Source: Archivesica marissinica
Taxonomy: Eukaryota > Mollusca > Bivalvia > Venerida > Vesicomyidae
Length of the DNA: 64,000 bases
Assembly (NCBI GenBank): GCA_014843695.1
Contig: CM026390.1
Location: 59,340,870 to 59,404,869, forward strand
Reading direction: 5' to 3'
Shown here: positions 59,361 to 64,000 of the stretch, piece after piece
How the letters are laid out: each line of letters begins with the position of its first letter
Numbering within the stretch: position 1 is the first letter of the stretch
Notes under the pieces: generated by a model
Seen by the model: the letters and a program-made list of their open reading frames with translations, nothing else
Told to the model about the DNA's origin: nothing
Database searches by the model: none
Program-made: the position numbers and the translations under genes

Positions 59361-59581
59361 TTTTACGTTTATTTATCGTCGCTACCGGTTACCCATATAA
59401 GCGACGCCTCCTGAAGAGATTAGTCATTTAAGATTGTTGGAGGATAGTGCAATCACCTCTGGTCCTTTTACGTACACGGTGTAAAGCACCGACACGAGAC
59501 CTCGGTCGAAAATCCCATCTGAAAAACTGTTAATTTTATTAGGGTCAGACGAGGGATCGAACCTGTGATCCCTGGATTACC
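59361..59581 (-). mobile_element. SINE-A fragment, minus strand, second of a tandem pair
   Basis: Same deletion in the body (gtgcaatcacctctgg) as the first copy, but extends through the reversed B box (agggatcgaacctgtgatcc) to the anticodon arm. Confidence 0.88.
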
Positions 59582-60014
59582 AAAAATATGATATGTGACA
59601 CATATGATCTTATGCACCACCCTTGTTTCACGTTGGTTCATCATTGGTGTTTTATTGCTGCACCTTATTGCTGCATATCGCGAGGTTATGGTGGTTAATA
59701 TATATAAATGTACTTATGTCGATTTGATGTCATTGAGTTTGTCGTTGCGAAATCACGAATTGACATTCATATATCAAACCTACTAAATCACTTTTATTAT
59801 AGGAGATCACATACAAATGTTTTCAATAAAATATTAACTCCAGCTGTTCTCATTTGCTGGGATTCAATGCTTTAGGTTCTTCTCGACATTATACTGGTAT
59901 AGTTATATTAATTAAAAGCACTTTAGAAAACGTATAAATATAAGCAATAATCGTGCGCAATCTAAAGTTGTTACGAAATCATATTGTGCGCATCAATATA
60001 TACTAACACCATAC
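59582..60014. other. AT-rich intergenic DNA
   Basis: No feature recognised. Confidence 0.45.
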
Positions 60015-60474
60015 ACTATCTATTCACTTTTATATTGAGCGTTTCATTTTCGTCACAAATTTTAGAATTATGGATTTTTCTATTATGAGTGAAGAAAATA
60101 ATCCTTCACACATTGCACTAATTTACCCAATATTTCGCACATTTTGATACCAAATTTGCCTCTCTTCTTTTTCGAAAAGGATATAAATTATACCTAAAAC
60201 GATTGTGAAACAAGTTCAAACAACTTATATTAATCACTCTCGTTGGCACGGATGAAAACGTATAATTATGTGGTCATTCGTGTGGGAGGAAACCGGAGTA
60301 CCCGGAGAAAACCCACCTGTCCGATCTGGCGACCACCGTACCATCTCACATACTTCCCGGTCCGAGGATCGAACCCGGGTTGAATGGGTGAGAAGCGAGC
60401 GCGCTAACCACTGCGCTAATCGGACAGCCATTTTACCTCTAAGACAAGTGCACAGTTTCTTTTTCGTGTCAGTA
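60015..60474. repeat. Dispersed duplicated segment, SINE-filled copy
   Basis: Matches 33889-34105 on both sides of a SINE-C insertion (60200-60430). Confidence 0.88.
60200..60430 (-). mobile_element. SINE-C, minus strand, in the duplicated segment
   Basis: Left gattgtgaaacaagttc, middle gtgtgggaggaaaccggagt, right gcgctaaccactgcgctaat. Flanks ttatacctaaaa (60188-60199) and ttttacctctaa (60431-60442) look like a diverged target duplication of ttttacttctaa, the empty-site sequence at 34061-34072. Confidence 0.9.
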
Positions 60475-60927
60475 TATTCAAGTACAACATTATGCCGGAT
60501 CAGATGCTTTGTGTGTTCCCTAAACGGTAGTAAAACATTTGACGGATTTATGGCCCATCATTTCACTTTTTAATCGTCATTTTTGAGGCCATTAATATCA
60601 AAATCAAGATTTACACGAAACTATGCGGCACAGTTTAAAATCAAATGTAACATTTAATTCCATCGTAGAACCATAATTATCTAAATTATGCCTAGGTTCG
60701 GATATAGAGCAGACGTTAATGGTAGTAATAGCATACATTTCTTTTATTATATGTCTCTTCTTGATTTACATTGTACTGCACCATGAGTTTTATCTTCTAT
60801 GCTACATATTTATGGTAAAATTTACATTTATTGACGTTTATCGGCAATTTTAACAGTTTCTGTCGTTTCACAAAATTCGAGCCATATAAATGTTTATAAT
60901 GGTAACGGGATTGGTTGCAAACTTCAA
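60475..60927. other. AT-rich intergenic DNA
   Basis: No feature recognised before the segmental duplication begins. Confidence 0.45.
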
Positions 60928-61404
60928 ATGCAATGCCTGGCAAATGCTCTTACATTCGTAATAATGATCCAAGTATGTTCATGAATAAATGGTTGCACGT
61001 TTAATACAAGATTCTCCAGACGGTCAGTTCAATGACGATATGTAGGCTGGTAGCGTAGTGGTACCGCGTTCGCTTCAGATGCGAAATGTCCAGAGTTCGA
61101 GTCCCGATTGCACCGTTACGACTGTGCCCTTAGGCAAGGTATTTAAATGCCACGTAATATATCTCTATCTCCCTCTCTCTCTCTATCTCCCTCTCTCCAT
61201 CCTCTCTCCCCCCCTCTCTCTCTATCTCCCTCTCTCCCCCCTATCTCTATCTCCCTCTCTCTCTCCCTCTCTCTCCCCTATCTCTCTCTCTCTCCCTCTC
61301 TCCACCTCTCTCCCCCCCTCTCTTTTCTCTCTCTATCTCCCTCTCCCACCCTCTCTCCCCCTCTCTCTCTTTCTCTCTCTATCTCCCTCTCTCCCCCGCT
61401 CTCC

Positions 61405-61437
<33 letters not shown>

Positions 61438-61926
61438 TCTCTCCTCTCCCTCTCTCTCTCTTTCTCTCTCTCTCCTCTCTCTCTTTCTCTCTCCTCTCTC
61501 TCTCTCCTCTCTTCTCTCCACCCCTCTCTCCCCTCTCTCTTTCTCTCTCTATCTCCCTCTCTCCACCTCTCTCCCCCCTCTCTCTCTATCTCCGTCTCTC
61601 TCCACCCTCTCTCCCCCCTCTCTCTTTCCTCTCTTCTATCTCCCTCTCTCCCCACCCTCTCTCCCCCCTCTCTCTTTCTCTCTCTATCTCCCTCTCTCTC
61701 CCTTTCTCCTCTCTATTCTCCCTCTCTCCCCCCTCTCTCTCTCTCTTTCTCTCCCCCCTCTCTCCCATCTCTCCTCTCTCTCTCTCTCTCATCTCTCTCT
61801 CCCCTCTCTCTCCTCTCTCTCCCCCTCTCTCCCCCTCTCTCTCTCCTCCTCCCCCCCCTCTCTCTCCTCTATCTCTCTCTCCCCCCTCTCCTCTCTCTCC
61901 TCTTCTTATCTCCCTCTCTCCCCCCT

Positions 61927-61961
<35 letters not shown>

Positions 61962-62468
61962 TTCTCTCCCCCCTCTCTCTCTTTCTCTCTCTCGCTCTCT
62001 CTCTCGTGACGATGGATTCCATCAGGAATGAGGTCTCGAGAGTGATTAATATAAGTTGCAAGAACTTGTTTCGTAATCGAGCTAAAATAAATTTGTGTAA
62101 CGTAAGAAACATTTCTTGCACAGAGATTTCCTTTTGTCTAGTTTACAAAGTTCGAAGCGAATGTTTCGATCTAGAAAGTTTGAAACTATGTGACACAAGG
62201 AGATAGATATGTTCTAAATGTGTCAAATGAATGAACAAATCATACGTGATAAATTTGATAGGATCATGTTTTTAAATTCAACACTTGCAAACGAGACACC
62301 TACTCTTCTATAGTGTCATCCTCCAAATATGAAGAGTATCTAACATAATAAAATGTATATACAAGACAAGTTATTAAATTGTGAAACACATAATTTTGTG
62401 TTTTGTAATAAAGATGTGATATATCGTTGATGGAATCCTTCGTATTTCGTTTTCATGTAATAATAGTC
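60928..62468. repeat. Segmental duplication, copy 2 (non-array part)
   Basis: Same order as 38022-38854. It differs by a much longer CT tract, a 28-bp insertion near 62183 and a few substitutions. Confidence 0.92.
61042..62095 (+). mobile_element. SINE-B with a very large CT expansion
   Basis: Same insertion as 38140-38513: head taggctggtagcgtagtgg, B-box gagttcgagtccc, 3' end aatcgagctaaaataaat. The internal CT tract (61160-62005) has reached about 850 bp. Ser/Leu/Pro or Arg/Glu frames across it are artefacts. Confidence 0.92.
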
Positions 62469-63807
62469 ATATAATGTAGGTGTGCGTTTTCTATGTCCTC
62501 TAATATATAATGTAGGTGTGCGTTTTCTATGTCCTCTAGTATATAATGTAGGTGTGCGTTTTCTATGTCCTCTAGTATATAATGTAGGTGTGCGTTTTCT
62601 ATGTCCTCTAGTATATAATGTAGGTGTGCGTTTTCTATGTCCTCTAGTATATAATGTAGGTGTGCGTTTTCTATGTCCTCTAGTATATAATGTAGGTGTG
62701 CGTTTTCTATGTCCTCTAGTATATAGTGTAGGTGTGCGTTTTCTATGTCCTCTAGTATATAATGTAGGTGTGCGTTTTCTATGTCCTCTAGTATATAATG
62801 TAGGTGTGCGTTTTCTATGTCCTCTAGTATATAATGTAGGTGTGCGTTTTCTATGTCCTCTAGTATATAATGTAGGTGTGCGTTTTCTATGTCCTCTAGT
62901 ATATAACGTAGGTGTGCGTTTTCTATGTCCTCTAGTATATAATGTAGGTGTGCGTTTTCTATGTCCTCTATTATATAATGTAGGTGTGCGTTTTCTATGT
63001 CCTCTATTATATAATGTAGGTGTGCGTTTTCTATGTCCTCTAGTATATAATGTAGGTGTGCGTTTTCTATGTCCTCTAGTATATAATGTAGGTGTGCGTT
63101 TTCTATGTCCTCTAGTATATAATGTAGGTGTGCGTTTTCTATGTCCTCTAGTATATAATGTAGGTGTGCGTTTTCTATGTCCTCTAGTATATAATGTAGG
63201 TGTGCGTTTTCTATGTCCTCTAGTATATAATGTAGGTGTGCGTTTTCTATGTCCTCTAGTATATAATGTAGGTGTGCGTTTTCTATGTCCTCTAGTATAT
63301 AATGTAGGTGTGCGTTTTCTATGTCCTCTAGTATATAATGTATGCGTGCGTTTTCTATGTCCTCTAGTATATAATGTAGGTGTGCGTTTTCTATGTCCTC
63401 TAGTATATAATGTAGGTGTGCGTTTTCTATGTCCTCTAGTATATAATGTAGGTGTGCATTTTCTATGTCCTATAGTATATAATGTAGGTGTGCGTTTTCT
63501 ATGTCCTCTAGTATATACTGTAAGTGTGCGTTTTTTATGGCCTCTAGTATATAACGTAGGTGTGCGTTTTCTATGTCCTCTAGTATATAATGTAGGTGTG
63601 CGTTTTCTATATCCTCTAGTATACAACGTACGTGTGCGTTTTCTATATCCTCTAGTATATAATGTAGGTGTGCGTTTTCTATGTCCTCTAGTATATAATG
63701 TAGGTGTGCGTTTTCTATATCCTCTAGTATACAACGTACGTGTGCGTTTTCTATATCCTCTAGTATATAATGTAGGTGTGCGTTTTCTATGTCCTATAGT
63801 ATATAAA
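62469..63807. repeat. 36-bp minisatellite, array 3, about 37 copies
   Basis: Same unit and orientation as arrays 1 and 2. Left two thirds nearly uniform. The right end (from about 63480) holds more diverged units such as tatatcctctagtatacaac. This is the end of the second segmental copy. Confidence 0.96.
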
Positions 63808-64000
63808 TGTACATGAACTATTCACGAGGTATGCGTTATGGTTCAATATGTTGAACAATGTAGATGTGTATGTGTCAAGCTATGTGACATTATTATGATT
63901 CACTAATAGAGAACATGTATATAATATCATTGACCCATCAATCAGGGCATGAACAACTTCGAAAACTGCTCCAGGAACTGATGTAACAACCGACAGTCCG

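Noticed and set aside
61058..62206. Ser/Leu/Pro protein of 382 codons
   Set aside because: It is the CT microsatellite inside a SINE-B.
62340..63816. Basic (RGHRKRTPTLYT) and hydrophobic repeat proteins over the 36-bp array
   Set aside because: The same frames occur at 38.8 kb and 43.5 kb simply because 36 is 12 codons.

Overview
This is non-coding eukaryotic DNA, very probably from an animal. An invertebrate such as a bivalve mollusc is the best guess, because several tRNA-derived SINE families, a Ty3/gypsy-like element and dense minisatellites occur together. The species cannot be fixed from the sequence. No host protein-coding gene can be supported. About 28 kb of the roughly 63 kb of real sequence is tandem repeat, and much of the rest is SINE copies and AT-rich DNA with no recognisable signal. 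The long open frames across the arrays exist only because the repeat periods are multiples of three.

Layout. 1-4599: two minisatellites (39 bp and about 42 bp periods), ending in a 1000-N assembly gap (4600-5599). 5600-8745: a minus-strand Ty3/gypsy-like retrotransposon. It has a Gag-protease ORF with a CCHC knuckle and a DSG active site. One in-frame stop follows, then an integrase region that runs into the gap. Upstream are a tRNA-primer site and a candidate LTR. 9500-29900: microsatellites, arrays of 62, 18, 40, 24, 25 (twice) and CAG-like units, with scattered SINEs named here A (tRNA-Thr-like head), B (tRNA-Leu-like head) and C. Several have clear target-site duplications, and one B copy is nested in a C copy. 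29881-33125: a SINE-A copy whose core has grown into about 3 kb of 26-bp repeats. 37831-43939: a family of 36-bp arrays with an inverted terminal unit, 29-bp arrays next to arrays of the TGACGTCA palindrome, and one intact intron-containing tRNA-Leu(CAA) gene (40581-40688, minus). 44535-49101: a SINE-A whose tRNA-like head is amplified into about 4 kb of 79/83-bp repeats. 49890-57850: an 8-kb satellite of 30-bp units with higher-order duplications. 59191-63807: SINE fragments, a second copy of the 38-kb SINE-B/36-bp-array segment with both internal arrays expanded, and a SINE-filled copy of a site that is empty at 34 kb.

Reading it together: the only gene I call functional is the tRNA-Leu. 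The main biological story is how SINEs and a small inverted-repeat element seed minisatellites. Two different parts of the same SINE family have independently become satellite arrays, and two loci show an array ending in, or facing, an inverted unit. The retrotransposon has integrase directly after protease, which is either the Gmr1-type gene order or a copy that lost reverse transcriptase. The gap hides the answer.
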